A stretch of DNA of 64,000 nt from Phytophthora quininea (taxonomy: Eukaryota > Oomycota > Peronosporomycetes > Peronosporales > Peronosporaceae). The position numbers and the translations under genes are program-made. Under the pieces are notes generated by a model. That model was not told where the DNA came from, searched no databases, and was given only the letters and a program-made list of their open reading frames with translations. Within the stretch, counting starts at the first letter, position 1, and each line of letters begins with the position of its first letter. Positions 37,041 to 49,797 of this stretch are shown here, piece after piece. The stretch is taken from assembly GCA_011947345.1 (NCBI GenBank), contig JAAVTG010000559.1, positions 372,001 through 436,000 on the forward strand. The letters run 5' to 3'.

Positions 37041-37111
37041 TCAGTTATATTGTCCGCCTTTGCGCCATTGCACCTTGGTGCTTCAAGTGCAAAAACAGAC
37101 GATATAACTGA
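37041..37111. repeat. imperfect 71-base hairpin
   Basis: TCAGTTATAT at 37041 is mirrored by ATATAACTGA at 37102-37111; the arms pair over about 28 bases, most mismatches being transitions. Same element at 48423-48493 in the other arm. May be a MITE remnant or an RNA hairpin. Confidence 0.6.
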
Positions 37112-38378
37112 AGACAGAGACCGGCCCGTTGTCGCCGCTGCTGCATCCGGCTGCTCTCCGTCACATGTGCGTGCTGTCGAGCCTCGTTTTCTCGTCATGT
37201 CGGAGCCCGCTGCGCAGACTAGACCGACCTGTTCGTTTGTCCGTCGAGGCGGACCCCGTGCTGCGCCCGCAATTCTGCCGCGATTGTTAAACGCGCCACG
37301 GAACTTCAGAAACGGCGCGACACCGCAACGCTTTGCGGAAAGTCATTGCCTGTTGCCTGTTGCCGGCGGTCTGGCTCCTTCAACAAGTTGCAGCCCAACA
37401 GACTTGCAGTCAGGGCTCTCGCAAAATGGTGCTGGCGCGGCCTCAACAGTGGCATAATCGGAGCCTTCACACGCTGCAAGGTGTATTAGTGGTGGTGGCG
37501 TGGTTGAGATGCCACGGACTGCTCGATTGCAGTCCGGATTTGCCTCGCTCCCGCATGGCGGCCCGATGGCGGCCTGCGGTGTGGACCACAACGCTCGCGG
37601 CGCGAGGAAGCTCGAAGTAAGGCGGGGGGTCTAGTTCAACGATGGGTCGCACCACGCTCTTCGCTGCTGCTGCTGCTGGCGACAAACCATCTGAAGAAGA
37701 CTTGCGAGTTGCCGTGCTCTCTTTGCTCGCTCGTCCCTGCAAACCGGTCAGCAGCAGCAGCAGCAGCAGCACACTGCCGTGCCGCTGTTTACAGCCAGCT
37801 AATAGGGCCGTCCGATCATCAGCTTTTGTCGGCGCGCAAAGTCGTGTCGCAACACGCACCAGGCAGCGTCGATGAAAGCCATCCTCCAGCCGCAGTGCTG
37901 TCTGTTGCCGACCGCGTTGGCACCCGCACAGCGGCCTCTCACATGCATTGCAATGGTGAACGCGAATCCCGGCGATGCGCCTCAGAACTGCAGTTCGTAC
38001 TTCAACGTCAGGTGGCTGTCCCGCCGGAAAAGGTGGGCCTGACGACTGGGATCGCTGTGGCCGCAGCATGGAGCTAGCGGTCCCTGACCAGCACCGCCAC
38101 GGCGACGCAAACTTGGGGGACGACACACTGCTCACTAGGCAGGTCATGCTCACTCATTTTGCCAGTCGTGGGCAGGTATCAGCGTTCGTAAGCATGAGGT
38201 CGGGAGGTTGTGACCGGCTGCGGGTGCCGCGGTTGCACTCCGTGATACAGTAGAACAGTGCGGGTAGCGGCAACGATTCAAATGCTGAAGGTGCATACTA
38301 TACAAAGGGCAAATCAAATCTGACCGGTTCCCAAACCTACTGTATTAACGCCAACACTGACACGCATTAAATACGATT

Positions 38379-38531
38379 CTAGTTCGACAGATCAACGATC
38401 GCCGACCGGTCGACGTACAGCCCAGCGTGCTTCCAGTAGCTCTTGATGTCCTCTGCAGGCATCTCGTCCCAGGCGTCGCACATCCACACTCCAATGACTC
38501 GGACATCGAAATGTTGTATCAGAAGATCTCG
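38379..38531 (-). pseudogene. C-terminal fragment of a pogo/DDE_1-type transposase
   Basis: Frame of about 50 residues with AWDEMPAEDIKSYWKHAGLY, then VDLSN and a stop. The W-D-x-x-x-x-x-x-I-x-x-x-W/F-x-x-x-G pattern is typical for the end of the DDE_1 domain of jerky/pogo transposases. Upstream catalytic parts are not found. The same fragment lies at 47002-47154 in the right arm. Confidence 0.5.
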
Positions 38532-40499
38532 TTTGAATTTTGGGCGGGAAATTCAAAATTTCAGTACTGAATGCAGTTCCCGAGCATATGTATGCTGAAC
38601 TAAAGTTGTAAGTTGTCAACCCTTGCATATTGCCGCTACCTCCTTGTAACTCTAGCAATTTGAGATCGCCGGCGCGTGCACAATGTGGTGCCATCTGTGC
38701 AATATACACCGCTCCATGATGACGTTAGAAACTCGCACACGACAGCGTGCACATCCTGTACACACCCGATCGCACACCTAAGGCCATCGCCAGGAGTATG
38801 ATGAAGACGGCAAACCAACATCCGAACATCGGGTGGATGACTGGTCGATGTGCATTCGGAACAACCAAGCAGGTGCGCACGTAAGTGTGCTCACGGAGTC
38901 TTAAGCTATTTCCACGCGTCACACATGCTGGTGATTGGTTAAGATATCATATTTATACTGAGATAGAAAGCAACGAAGTGCTGATAAGCCCAGCCCAAAC
39001 AGAGATCAATTAGCGTTCTGTCGTTCTATCCGCAAGTCAGAACTACTCAGGCACTCTCAACCTCACAGAAGCGAGGGCAAAAAGGCAATAGCTGTCATGA
39101 CTTTGAAGGCAATTTAACTCGGGAACTGAGCAGATGACGCTGCTGCGAAGCAGGCGCGTTAGATGCAGTGCCTCAAACATCACGAAATTGTTATTCTTTA
39201 GTTCGAACCAAAACTCCTACCCCAGCCTTCGCGTAGCCCTAGTTCATTGATTGGTTTACAATAGCAGTAGTTTCAACTCCATGCTAGATATCTGCTGTGG
39301 CCCGGGGTGCCTTCAGGAGATTAGGCGATGTCGTGAGCTTTGACAAATAATGCCCCTTATGTTCACCGCGATTGCTAAGCTGTAGTGGCTTTGCTGGGCA
39401 GTAGCCGAGAAGGAGGTAGGGGTCCCAAAAGCCGAAATACCGTGCGGTGATGTTTGCTCTCCACCCGTATATTACAAGGAGTAGTTGGTTAGCGTGTGCG
39501 GTGCCTTATCGACTACGTCACACCACCTCACCAATCTCTGGCCATCATTGGCAGCTCGCTGGGACACCGTGTGTTTCGCGAAGACGCGAAAGATCGGTGA
39601 CCTTCAAATTTGTAACATGTTTCTGTGGTGTGGAGATTTCTCCAAGATCCGTCAACGAACTGTCGCCTCCGCTATTGGCTGATAAAAGGCATCGAGCTGG
39701 ACCAATGGCGACGCGAAGCGAAGGTTCATTGAAGGTCGCTATCCCGAGGTGGTCGCTATTGCGAACCATCGCCTGGTCGTGAATCTTCGGATGGGTAGCT
39801 CCGACGGCGACGCTTGCGTTTCACTTGACATTTGTATAGATTCGTAGATAAGGGTAGGATTAGAGAGAGTAAGAGCCCGAGAGGGCGACACAAACAGAGC
39901 AGAATTTTCCCCCGACTTCCCAAGCGGCCAAGCGTCCTAGGTAAGCACCTTGCCCTGTGATCGTGGGTTATGCCTGCCAGCGAACACAGACCTTCGTGAA
40001 GTGAGTGTTCGTTTGGCCAGGCCAAGAGTGAAGAGTGGTAGTTAGAGTGTATTTTGGTTCGGCCCTATTAATAGGGGAGTGTTGGGCGAAAGAGCCCTTG
40101 TGTGTGGAGTGCGGGTCGCATTCCAACGTGACTTCCAGCCGGAGTTATACTCCGGCGCCCCCGTAAGAGAGTCCACGGGACTAGGCAACCTTCGTCTGCT
40201 GGTGCCACGGGGTTTTGAGTGTGTGAGAGAGTGTTTGGACGTACAGGCGAAGACTCGTGCCTGTAGCGTCGGTTTATATTTGCCTTCAGCGTAGACAGTG
40301 AGCGGAAGCCACACCGGCTCGGGCAGGGTCGGATCTGGTTCCTTCAGATCACGCCCAACGTTCGCCTGACAATCTGGAAGGTGTATTGTTGTGTGCGGAA
40401 GCTCGTTGCTGCCTTAGCGAAAGTTCAGTGGATTCCTACACCACATTTCGCACCATTGCTCCTATTCAATCACTGTTTTCCAGCACGATGTCTCGATAG

Positions 40500-41400
40500 T
40501 GGAGTGGCATTTAGCATACCATGAGAGCTTCACACTTGGCACAGCCCCATGCCTGGGTCATGATGTGCGCAACCACGTCATATTTTTCTAACATGTTCTC
40601 ATATAAGACGCTGGTATTCTTTTTGTTTTGGCCTGGCAGCCAGCTAAAAGCTTCTGCAAGGAAGACGTGGCCTGCGACTTCCCATTGCCACTCTAAACGC
40701 AGCTCTATCACTCACCGTAAATCCTTCGTAGGACGTACCCTTGTTCATCGCAACGCACTCCACTTCGGCAGAGTTTGGGCATTCAACGCCTGCTTTCCCG
40801 CCACTTCCCTCAAGTATCCCCACATACCCGCTCATGCTGCTGGAGGCTTCAGCGACTTCGCAGCATCGGCGAAGCACATCAGAGCAACTCGCGATGTCCA
40901 ATGGCAGTGATTTGTTCGTAGCGGTGAGGCGCCCGGCGAGGCGGTGATTCGTCTTGAAATGCGCCTTCAAGATAGCCATGTGTGCGCAATTCTCCTCAAA
41001 TCTGCCACCTGTCACCATTTTCGCTCGACAATATGCGCTGGCGCACGCTTTGGTGTGAAAGAGTGTTCGTAGTTGTAGTTACTGAAATACTTGCCCAAAG
41101 TTCGTACAGCACGTGCGATATCTGGTCTGAACGCGGAAACCAAATCCAGAAAGGCCCCCAATAGACCGTTCGAGGCTCGCTCAGTTAGCATTCATGGAAA
41201 CGAGCTCGACCCGGTAAGTGACAATCCGTAAACCGACAACATTTTCTTTCGAAGCTGCGCGAGTATCGGTTTTGAGCAGCTTCTAAAAACGATGTTGTCG
41301 GTTCGGTTTCTAGGATCAGCGTGGGTGCTATCAGAGTGAGAGGCTCAACCATTTTGCCGCACATGGTAAGCAGGACCGTCGAGCGTTTCCTGGAACTCAC
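40500..41400 (-). mobile_element. Ty1/Copia retrotransposon remnant (RT end and RNase H)
   Basis: On the minus strand: DLVSAFRPDIARAVRTLGKY is the x-RPDIA-AV-x-LG/S-K/R motif downstream of Copia reverse transcriptase; SSSMSGYVGILEGSG is the RNase H start, and CPNSAEVECVAMNKGT corresponds to the usual S-T-A-E-A-E-Y-V-A-M. Several stops and frame changes, so inactive. A 3' LTR may follow toward lower coordinates (about 39.4-40.4 kb) but no repeat partner is present to prove it. Mirror copy at 44136-45030. Confidence 0.65.
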
Positions 41401-41694
41401 GCTCCCGGCAGGCGCAATGCACGAAAGAGGGCCATCTGGACGTCAATAGTTCGCCCTTGTAGGAGAAGCAGCAGCGTGGACTGCTTGAAGGTGGAGCATA
41501 GCGTCGTTCATTGACATCGGAATTAGCCCATGGTAGCTTTGTTTGTTGCTTTCTTAGCGTGTAAACGACCTCTACACGCTACTATATGCGTACGATCATG
41601 ACAGCTGGAATGCTTCTTCACCTTGCGCTGCAGCTGCAGCAACGGCGTGGCTTCTTGACGGAATATCGTTGGCGATGGTCTCTGCCTCTGCTCC

Positions 41695-43841
41695 TTTACA
41701 TCGCCGCCCGGCTCTGTTGAAGCAGGGGCTTTTCAGGTAAAAGGGAAAAGTGAAAGTGATATTCGTTTGGGGTTTAGAAAAGAATGAGCGGTCGCAGTCC
41801 GCATCCGGACGCACGCTAGTTGGACTCGTTGAGGTCCAAACGGATGCCAGTGGGCACGGAGTGGTCCAGTGCGCCATTGTGCAGAGTGATGCAGCGGTGG
41901 TCACGCGTCCGTGAACCACTTGTTTACGTGTGCAGCTTGTGTCGCGTGAGGCGTCACCGAATTCAACAGGCTCGGACGGCAGAGACAGTCCACCACTTGG
42001 CTTCACGTACTGGGGGAGGGGTATGATCGTGCACAGGGGTCGCGCGGTCCTCGAAGGTTGACGCTGTGAGGGCGAGCCACATGATCGAAGAATCATAACG
42101 CGTAAATGACAAACACGATTAAAGTGATCTACACAACCAATAAAGTATTTGTAGGGTACCCCGAGGTCGCACTAAATTCGGAGAATCATCGATTTCATTC
42201 CCGCACATCACATCACGTTTCACAATGAGCACGCATCGACAGCTCACAGGACTTCAGCTATACATCTTGAGCTGGTTGCTAACACATTCCCCAACCCTAT
42301 CTGGAGGAAACCCCAACATTTTGCGCTTGGAGAGAAAGAGGCACACGTGTATACGAGCGTCAGCTTTTAGCCCTAGTTGGACTTTCCACTTGTATCTACA
42401 GAACTGAGCAGATCCATGACGGGCATGCCAACAGCCACCTCGTCGATATTGGCTAGTTCAATAGGCTGTAAGTGCACCGCGGACTTCTGCGGTGGGACTT
42501 CCGTTTCATCTTAGATACAATACACGGAACACAAGTAGCTTGTGTTGGCCTCTATATTTGTGACGAGTACTCAAGGTACAAGTCGATGCTTCCACTACAT
42601 CAAAGCTACCACGCCTATAGGTGTATGTGCGACGCGGTGGTGAGCGTTTTCCGCCTAGGGGTACAGTGTCCGGTTGCGAGTAATCTAACTCCATATCTAC
42701 GGGCTGTCAGGCTTAAAAGGGTTGCCAGTACGCTGTAGGTGTCGGAGTTGAAAGACAAGAATAAAAGCCGCCATGTCATTTGGCAGAAAAAATGATGTTG
42801 TTTTTGGCCCGAAATAGCGAGAATTGGCTACGTATGGGGGTGAGTGCTTTGGAAAATGGAAATTGGGGAGAGGGCATAAGTAACGACGAAGTCCGGACTG
42901 GGCCCCCAATACGCCGACATACTCAAGTCAAGATGAACCAGGATCGTGCTCCCCATCCGCTGCAAAGAAACCTAACGGGTATCAGCAGATCCTGGCTAGG
43001 ATCTTCAATCCGGCTGGTATTCCCAATCGGACGGCGGGCAAGCCACGCTGAACTCTCCGGTTCATAGTGAAATCAATCAAGGTCTTAAACCATAGTCAAC
43101 AGAAGTGAGGATCCCGTTTGTAGGAACGTAACTCAAATGCAGTCTCCTTTTTCCCTTTAAGAACGCAAGTCGAACCTCTACGCAGAGCGGACCGCTGCAC
43201 CTTTGGAGACTAGGATCGTGGCACAGCCGGACCACGCGTGAGGCTATAACTGTAATATCTCAATTCTCTCTGTCTACATTTCCCAAAGGAAGCTAGGCGC
43301 TTCATATTTGTGTGTTCCCGGAGCGCGGTCTGGCCGGCACGGGTATATACATTTCATATTTTCAGGGTCTCGCCCTTGGAGTCTTACTCCGAAACGTTTT
43401 GAGCCATCGCCCTTGGGAATCAAATCCAAAAAACCGAGTGTATTTTATTGAGTGCCGTATTCCCGGGCCCGAACTTTGGTAGTAGGTTCCGATCCGTTGT
43501 GCGTTTATTTACTACCAGTACCAGGTCGAGGCGTTCCCGAACATCCTCAGTGACCGTTCCCTTATTGAACAACCACTTTCGAAGGGGGAACACAAGGTGG
43601 AGGAACTTACCGGACCAGGGCCCTTCCGTTCCCGGTTCCCGAGAATTTATACGCGGAAGGATCCCCAGGCCACAGCCACGGATAAATCCTTTGCCCCCAT
43701 TTTCCGTAACAGCCAGCGACGGTGATCAGTTCCCCAAGGTTAATCAAACACGTAGGGACTAAAGTGGGCACATGACAACCCGGAACACGTCTTAAGCTCC
43801 CGAGTTTCTAACCCTGAGCGTCACTGAGACAGCAATATCAG
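41695..43841. other. palindrome 1 spacer, unique sequence
   Basis: 2,147 bases between the arms. No conserved domain found in any frame; an open frame at 41596-42096 (-) continues out of the left arm and an open frame 43448-43762 (+) is probably chance. Base composition suggests degraded transposon material. Confidence 0.6.
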
Positions 43842-44135
43842 GGAGCAGAGGCAGAGACCATCGCCAACGATATTCCGTCAAGAAGCCACGCCGTTGCTGC
43901 AGCTGCAGCGCAAGGTGAAGAAGCATTCCAGCTGTCATGATCGTACGCATATAGTAGCGTGTAGAGGTCGTTTACACGCTAAGAAAGCAACAAACAAAGC
44001 TACCATGGGCTAATTCCGATGTCAATGAACGACGCTATGCTCCACCTTCAAGCAGTCCATGCTGCTGCTTCTCCTACAAGGGCGAACTATTGACGTCCAG
44101 ATGGCCCTCTTTCGTGCATTGCGCCTGCCGGGAGC

Positions 44136-45030
44136 GTGAGTTCCAGGAAACGCTCGACGGTCCTGCTTACCATGTGCGGCAAAATGGTTGAGCCTCTCAC
44201 TCTGATAGCACCCACGCTGATCCTAGAAACCGAACCGACAACATCGTTTTTAGAAGCTGCTCAAAACCGATACTCGCGCAGCTTCGAAAGAAAATGTTGT
44301 CGGTTTACGGATTGTCACTTACCGGGTCGAGCTCGTTTCCATGAATGCTAACTGAGCGAGCCTCGAACGGTCTATTGGGGGCCTTTCTGGATTTGGTTTC
44401 CGCGTTCAGACCAGATATCGCACGTGCTGTACGAACTTTGGGCAAGTATTTCAGTAACTACAACTACGAACACTCTTTCACACCAAAGCGTGCGCCAGCG
44501 CATATTGTCGAGCGAAAATGGTGACAGGTGGCAGATTTGAGGAGAATTGCGCACACATGGCTATCTTGAAGGCGCATTTCAAGACGAATCACCGCCTCGC
44601 CGGGCGCCTCACCGCTACGAACAAATCACTGCCATTGGACATCGCGAGTTGCTCTGATGTGCTTCGCCGATGCTGCGAAGTCGCTGAAGCCTCCAGCAGC
44701 ATGAGCGGGTATGTGGGGATACTTGAGGGAAGTGGCGGGAAAGCAGGCGTTGAATGCCCAAACTCTGCCGAAGTGGAGTGCGTTGCGATGAACAAGGGTA
44801 CGTCCTACGAAGGATTTACGGTGAGTGATAGAGCTGCGTTTAGAGTGGCAATGGGAAGTCGCAGGCCACGTCTTCCTTGCAGAAGCTTTTAGCTGGCTGC
44901 CAGGCCAAAACAAAAAAGAATACCAGCGTCTTATATGAGAACATGTTAGAAAAATATGACGTGGTTGCGCACATCATGACCCAGGCATGGGGCTGTGCCA
45001 AGTGTGAAGCTCTCATGGTATGCTAAATGC
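44136..45030 (+). mobile_element. Ty1/Copia remnant, mirror copy
   Basis: Same degraded reverse-transcriptase and RNase H segments as in the left arm, here on the plus strand; predicted peptides are identical over the stretches compared. Part of the duplicated arm, not a separate insertion. Confidence 0.65.
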
Positions 45031-47001
45031 CACTCCACTATCGAGACATCGTGCTGGAAAACAGTGATTGAATAGGAGCAATGGTGCGAAATGTGGTGTA
45101 GGAATCCACTGAACTTTCGCTAAGGCAGCAACGAGCTTCCGCACACAACAATACACCTTCCAGATTGTCAGGCGAACGTTGGGCGTGATCTGAAGGAACC
45201 AGATCCGACCCTGCCCGAGCCGGTGTGGCTTCCGCTCACTGTCTACGCTGAAGGCAAATATAAACCGACGCTACAGGCACGAGTCTTCGCCTGTACGTCC
45301 AAACACTCTCTCACACACTCAAAACCCCGTGGCACCAGCAGACGAAGGTTGCCTAGTCCCGTGGACTCTCTTACGGGGCGCCGGAGTATAACTCCGGCTG
45401 GAAGTCACGTTGGAATGCGACCCGCACTCCACACACAAGGGCTCTTTCGCCCAACACTCCCCTATTAATAGGGCCGAACCAAAATACACTCTAACTACCA
45501 CTCTTCACTCTTGGCCTGGCCAAACGAACACTCACTTCACGAAGGTCTGTGTTCGCTGGCAGGCATAACCCACGATCACAGGGCAAGGTGCTTACCTAGG
45601 ACGCTTGGCCGCTTGGGAAGTCGGGGAAAATTCTGCTCTGTTTGTGTCGCCCTCTCGGGCTCTTACTCTCTAATCCTACCCTTATCTACGAATCTATACA
45701 AATGTCAAGTGAAACGCAAGCGTCGCCGTCGGAGCTACCCATCCGAAGATTCACGACCAGGCGATGGTTCGCAATAGCGACCACCTCGGGATAGCGACCT
45801 TCAATGAACCTTCGCTTCGCGTCGCCATTGGTCCAGCTCGATGCCTTTTATCAGCCAATAGCGGAGGCGACAGTTCGTTGACGGATCTTGGAGAAATCTC
45901 CACACCACAGAAACATGTTACAAATTTGAAGGTCACCGATCTTTCGCGTCTTCGCGAAACACACGGTGTCCCAGCGAGCTGCCAATGATGGCCAGAGATT
46001 GGTGAGGTGGTGTGACGTAGTCGATAAGGCACCGCACACGCTAACCAACTACTCCTTGTAATATACGGGTGGAGAGCAAACATCACCGCACGGTATTTCG
46101 GCTTTTGGGACCCCTACCTCCTTCTCGGCTACTGCCCAGCAAAGCCACTACAGCTTAGCAATCGCGGTGAACATAAGGGGCATTATTTGTCAAAGCTCAC
46201 GACATCGCCTAATCTCCTGAAGGCACCCCGGGCCACAGCAGATATCTAGCATGGAGTTGAAACTACTGCTATTGTAAACCAATCAATGAACTAGGGCTAC
46301 GCGAAGGCTGGGGTAGGAGTTTTGGTTCGAACTAAAGAATAACAATTTCGTGATGTTTGAGGCACTGCATCTAACGCGCCTGCTTCGCAGCAGCGTCATC
46401 TGCTCAGTTCCCGAGTTAAATTGCCTTCAAAGTCATGACAGCTATTGCCTTTTTGCCCTCGCTTCTGTGAGGTTGAGAGTGCCTGAGTAGTTCTGACTTG
46501 CGGATAGAACGACAGAACGCTAATTGATCTCTGTTTGGGCTGGGCTTATCAGCACTTCGTTGCTTTCTATCTCAGTATAAATATGATATCTTAACCAATC
46601 ACCAGCATGTGTGACGCGTGGAAATAGCTTAAGACTCCGTGAGCACACTTACGTGCGCACCTGCTTGGTTGTTCCGAATGCACATCGACCAGTCATCCAC
46701 CCGATGTTCGGATGTTGGTTTGCCGTCTTCATCATACTCCTGGCGATGGCCTTAGGTGTGCGATCGGGTGTGTACAGGATGTGCACGCTGTCGTGTGCGA
46801 GTTTCTAACGTCATCATGGAGCGGTGTATATTGCACAGATGGCACCACATTGTGCACGCGCCGGCGATCTCAAATTGCTAGAGTTACAAGGAGGTAGCGG
46901 CAATATGCAAGGGTTGACAACTTACAACTTTAGTTCAGCATACATATGCTCGGGAACTGCATTCAGTACTGAAATTTTGAATTTCCCGCCCAAAATTCAA
47001 A

Positions 47002-47154
47002 CGAGATCTTCTGATACAACATTTCGATGTCCGAGTCATTGGAGTGTGGATGTGCGACGCCTGGGACGAGATGCCTGCAGAGGACATCAAGAGCTACTGG
47101 AAGCACGCTGGGCTGTACGTCGACCGGTCGGCGATCGTTGATCTGTCGAACTAG
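47002..47154 (+). pseudogene. DDE_1-type transposase C-terminal fragment, mirror copy
   Basis: Mirror of the left-arm fragment; same reading frame and the same stop codon. Confidence 0.5.
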
Positions 47155-48422
47155 AATCGTATTTAATGCGTGTCAGTGTTGGCGTTAATACAGTAGGTTT
47201 GGGAACCGGTCAGATTTGATTTGCCCTTTGTATAGTATGCACCTTCAGCATTTGAATCGTTGCCGCTACCCGCACTGTTCTACTGTATCACGGAGTGCAA
47301 CCGCGGCACCCGCAGCCGGTCACAACCTCCCGACCTCATGCTTACGAACGCTGATACCTGCCCACGACTGGCAAAATGAGTGAGCATGACCTGCCTAGTG
47401 AGCAGTGTGTCGTCCCCCAAGTTTGCGTCGCCGTGGCGGTGCTGGTCAGGGACCGCTAGCTCCATGCTGCGGCCACAGCGATCCCAGTCGTCAGGCCCAC
47501 CTTTTCCGGCGGGACAGCCACCTGACGTTGAAGTACGAACTGCAGTTCTGAGGCGCATCGCCGGGATTCGCGTTCACCATTGCAATGCATGTGAGAGGCC
47601 GCTGTGCGGGTGCCAACGCGGTCGGCAACAGACAGCACTGCGGCTGGAGGATGGCTTTCATCGACGCTGCCTGGTGCGTGTTGCGACACGACTTTGCGCG
47701 CCGACAAAAGCTGATGATCGGACGGCCCTATTAGCTGGCTGTAAACAGCGGCACGGCAGTGTGCTGCTGCTGCTGCTGCTGCTGACCGGTTTGCAGGGAC
47801 GAGCGAGCAAAAGAGAGCACGGCAACTCGCAAGTCTTCTTCAGATGGTTTGTCGCCAGCAGCAGCAGCAGCGAAGAGCGTGGTGCGACCCATCGTTGAAC
47901 TAGACCCCCCGCCTTACTTCGAGCTTCCTCGCGCCGCGAGCGTTGTGGTCCACACCGCAGGCCGCCATCGGGCCGCCATGCGGGAGCGAGGCAAATCCGG
48001 ACTGCAATCGAGCAGTCCGTGGCATCTCAACCACGCCACCACCACTAATACACCTTGCAGCGTGTGAAGGCTCCGATTATGCCACTGTTGAGGCCGCGCC
48101 AGCACCATTTTGCGAGAGCCCTGACTGCAAGTCTGTTGGGCTGCAACTTGTTGAAGGAGCCAGACCGCCGGCAACAGGCAACAGGCAATGACTTTCCGCA
48201 AAGCGTTGCGGTGTCGCGCCGTTTCTGAAGTTCCGTGGCGCGTTTAACAATCGCGGCAGAATTGCGGGCGCAGCACGGGGTCCGCCTCGACGGACAAACG
48301 AACGGGTCGGTCTAGTCTGCGCAGGGGGCTCCGACATGACGAGAAAACGAGGCTCGATAGCACGCACATGTGACGGAGAGCAGCCGGATGCAGCAGCGGC
48401 GACAACGGGCCGGTCTCTGTCT

Positions 48423-48493
48423 TCAGTTATATCGTCTGTTTTTGCACTTGAAGCACCAAGGTGCAATGGCGCAAAGGCGGACAATATAACTGA
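48423..48493. repeat. 71-base hairpin, mirror copy
   Basis: Right-arm copy of the hairpin at 37041-37111, upstream of the truncated transcription-factor copy at a similar distance. Confidence 0.6.
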
Positions 48494-48814
48494 GGATCAA
48501 CTTGAAGTTTTCTCGACGTTTTACGAGCTCGACGTGCCACGACCAAACCAAAGGAATGCATGGAGCTTGGTAGCCTGCAGACCCTTGATGGTGCTACGCT
48601 TCCTTGTCAGGACACGAGACCGCCACTGCTGCCGCACAGCGTTGCAGGGCTGCTCAAGCGGCGTTGGCATTACTGGTGACTAACAGCTTTATCCTCGTGA
48701 AAGAGATACTTGTAGTTGTATCGATTTCAAAGGGTTTAACGGCGCGCCCGTCCGCGCTCTGCGGGTCATTTCGGAATCTGCACGGCGGCCCCCAACATCG
48801 AGCTCCGCCCAGCC

Positions 48815-49797
48815 ATGCTCAGTACACCCGCACCATTGCCGAAACTCGCCTCCACCGCCGTGCGCCCGGCGCCGGTCGACGTCGCGAGCCCCGCTGCGGC
48901 GCAGTTGCCGAAATTAAAGGTGGCCCCAAGTCCGGGGTGCAGCATCGGGCGCACCCCAGCACCGACGATACGCGGCGTGGATTTCACGCTGCGCCGCCAG
49001 TTCTCGTGCAGACATCGGCACCAGACAGCTCCGGCACCATACAGGGCCCTACCACGCGGTCGCCGTCGTCGCCGTCCTCCTTCTTCTCGCCCGACATGAA
49101 GGTGTGTATGGTAGTCTCTATTGGTGCGAAATAGGTTCGCCATCGAGGGGCTGCCACCTTCGGTGCAACATGTCCATGTTCTGGCGCCCGGTCGCTCGAT
49201 GATTGTGGTTGCAATGCTTTCCCTCGACTCGACTCACCCCGCCTCCACTTGTGCTATTCGCAGTTCGGACTGAGCCACCTCCTCGAAGCCGCCGAGCAAG
49301 TGCGTCCGCCGATGACCGACATCTCGTCGCCGTTCGGCCGCGTCAGCCCGCTCAAGCGCGCACAGCCGCTGCCCTCCATCAACGCGATGGGCGGCTTCTC
49401 GCTCGAGGCCTCGAGCACTGCCAAGCGAGCCCGCATCGGCTCGGACGTCGGTCTCGACGTGCAGGCCTCGTACAGCCTGCTTGGCCACATGCCGCGCCAG
49501 GCCATGATCTATCCGTCGGTGCCCCAGCAGATCCCGACGCCACACCAACACCAACACCAACACCAGACCGTGGCATACGCACCGACCATTGAAGTGCAGA
49601 GCCCCAGCAGTGCTGGATCAACGTCGCCACTACCCACCATGCGGATCGTCACGGAGTACTCCACTAGCCCAGTGAGCCGTGGTGACGCACCCTCGGTTTG
49701 GGACACCGTGCTCACCACGGACAAGTTCCCGACTTACCTGATTTTTTCCGAAACGTCTGCTTTGGGATTCAAATGCTCATTGTTTGTTTTGCTCTAA
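48815..49797 (+). pseudogene. truncated copy of the PMRISK-type transcription-factor gene
   Basis: Exon 1 (48815-49101), the intron and about 470 bases of exon 2 (from 49264) are duplicated, including the upstream region. At 49732 the arm ends; the frame reads through unrelated sequence and stops at 49797. The product would keep the Ser/Pro/Gln-rich part and lose the conserved basic domain. It differs from the full gene by several amino acids (for example Gly/Glu, Cys/Gly and Gly/Asp near the break) and an extra His-Gln unit. It shares the parent's exon-1 frame break, so as written neither copy is open throughout. Could be silent or make a dominant-negative or regulatory product; no evidence for expression. 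Confidence 0.7.

Larger units (their letters stand above)
35807..41694 (+). repeat. palindrome 1, left arm (5.9 kb)
   Basis: Reverse complement of 43842-49732. Pairing positions add up to 85536 at the inner end and 85533-85539 at the outer end, the drift coming from a few small indels. Contents: the 5' part of the PMRISK gene, a 71-base hairpin, a CAG microsatellite (about 37750-37771), a DDE_1-type transposase tail and Copia remnants. The inner 4 kb shows almost no substitutions against the other arm; the outer 1.6 kb shows many. Confidence 0.95.
43842..49732 (-). repeat. palindrome 1, right arm (5.9 kb)
   Basis: Reverse complement of the left arm. The inner boundary lies at GGAGCAGAG (43842) and the outer one just after AAGTTCCCGA (49732). 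Relative to the left arm it differs by a six-T versus five-T run (44912-44917 against 40620-40624), four-versus-five C runs, one AG unit and one six-base CAACAC unit near 49550, plus substitutions that cluster in the outer part. Confidence 0.95.

Noticed and set aside
37333..37620. Open frame starting with a signal-peptide-like hydrophobic stretch (possible secreted effector).
   Set aside because: It begins at TTG, not ATG, has no RXLR or LFLAK motif, and lies in transposon-derived DNA repeated in the other arm.
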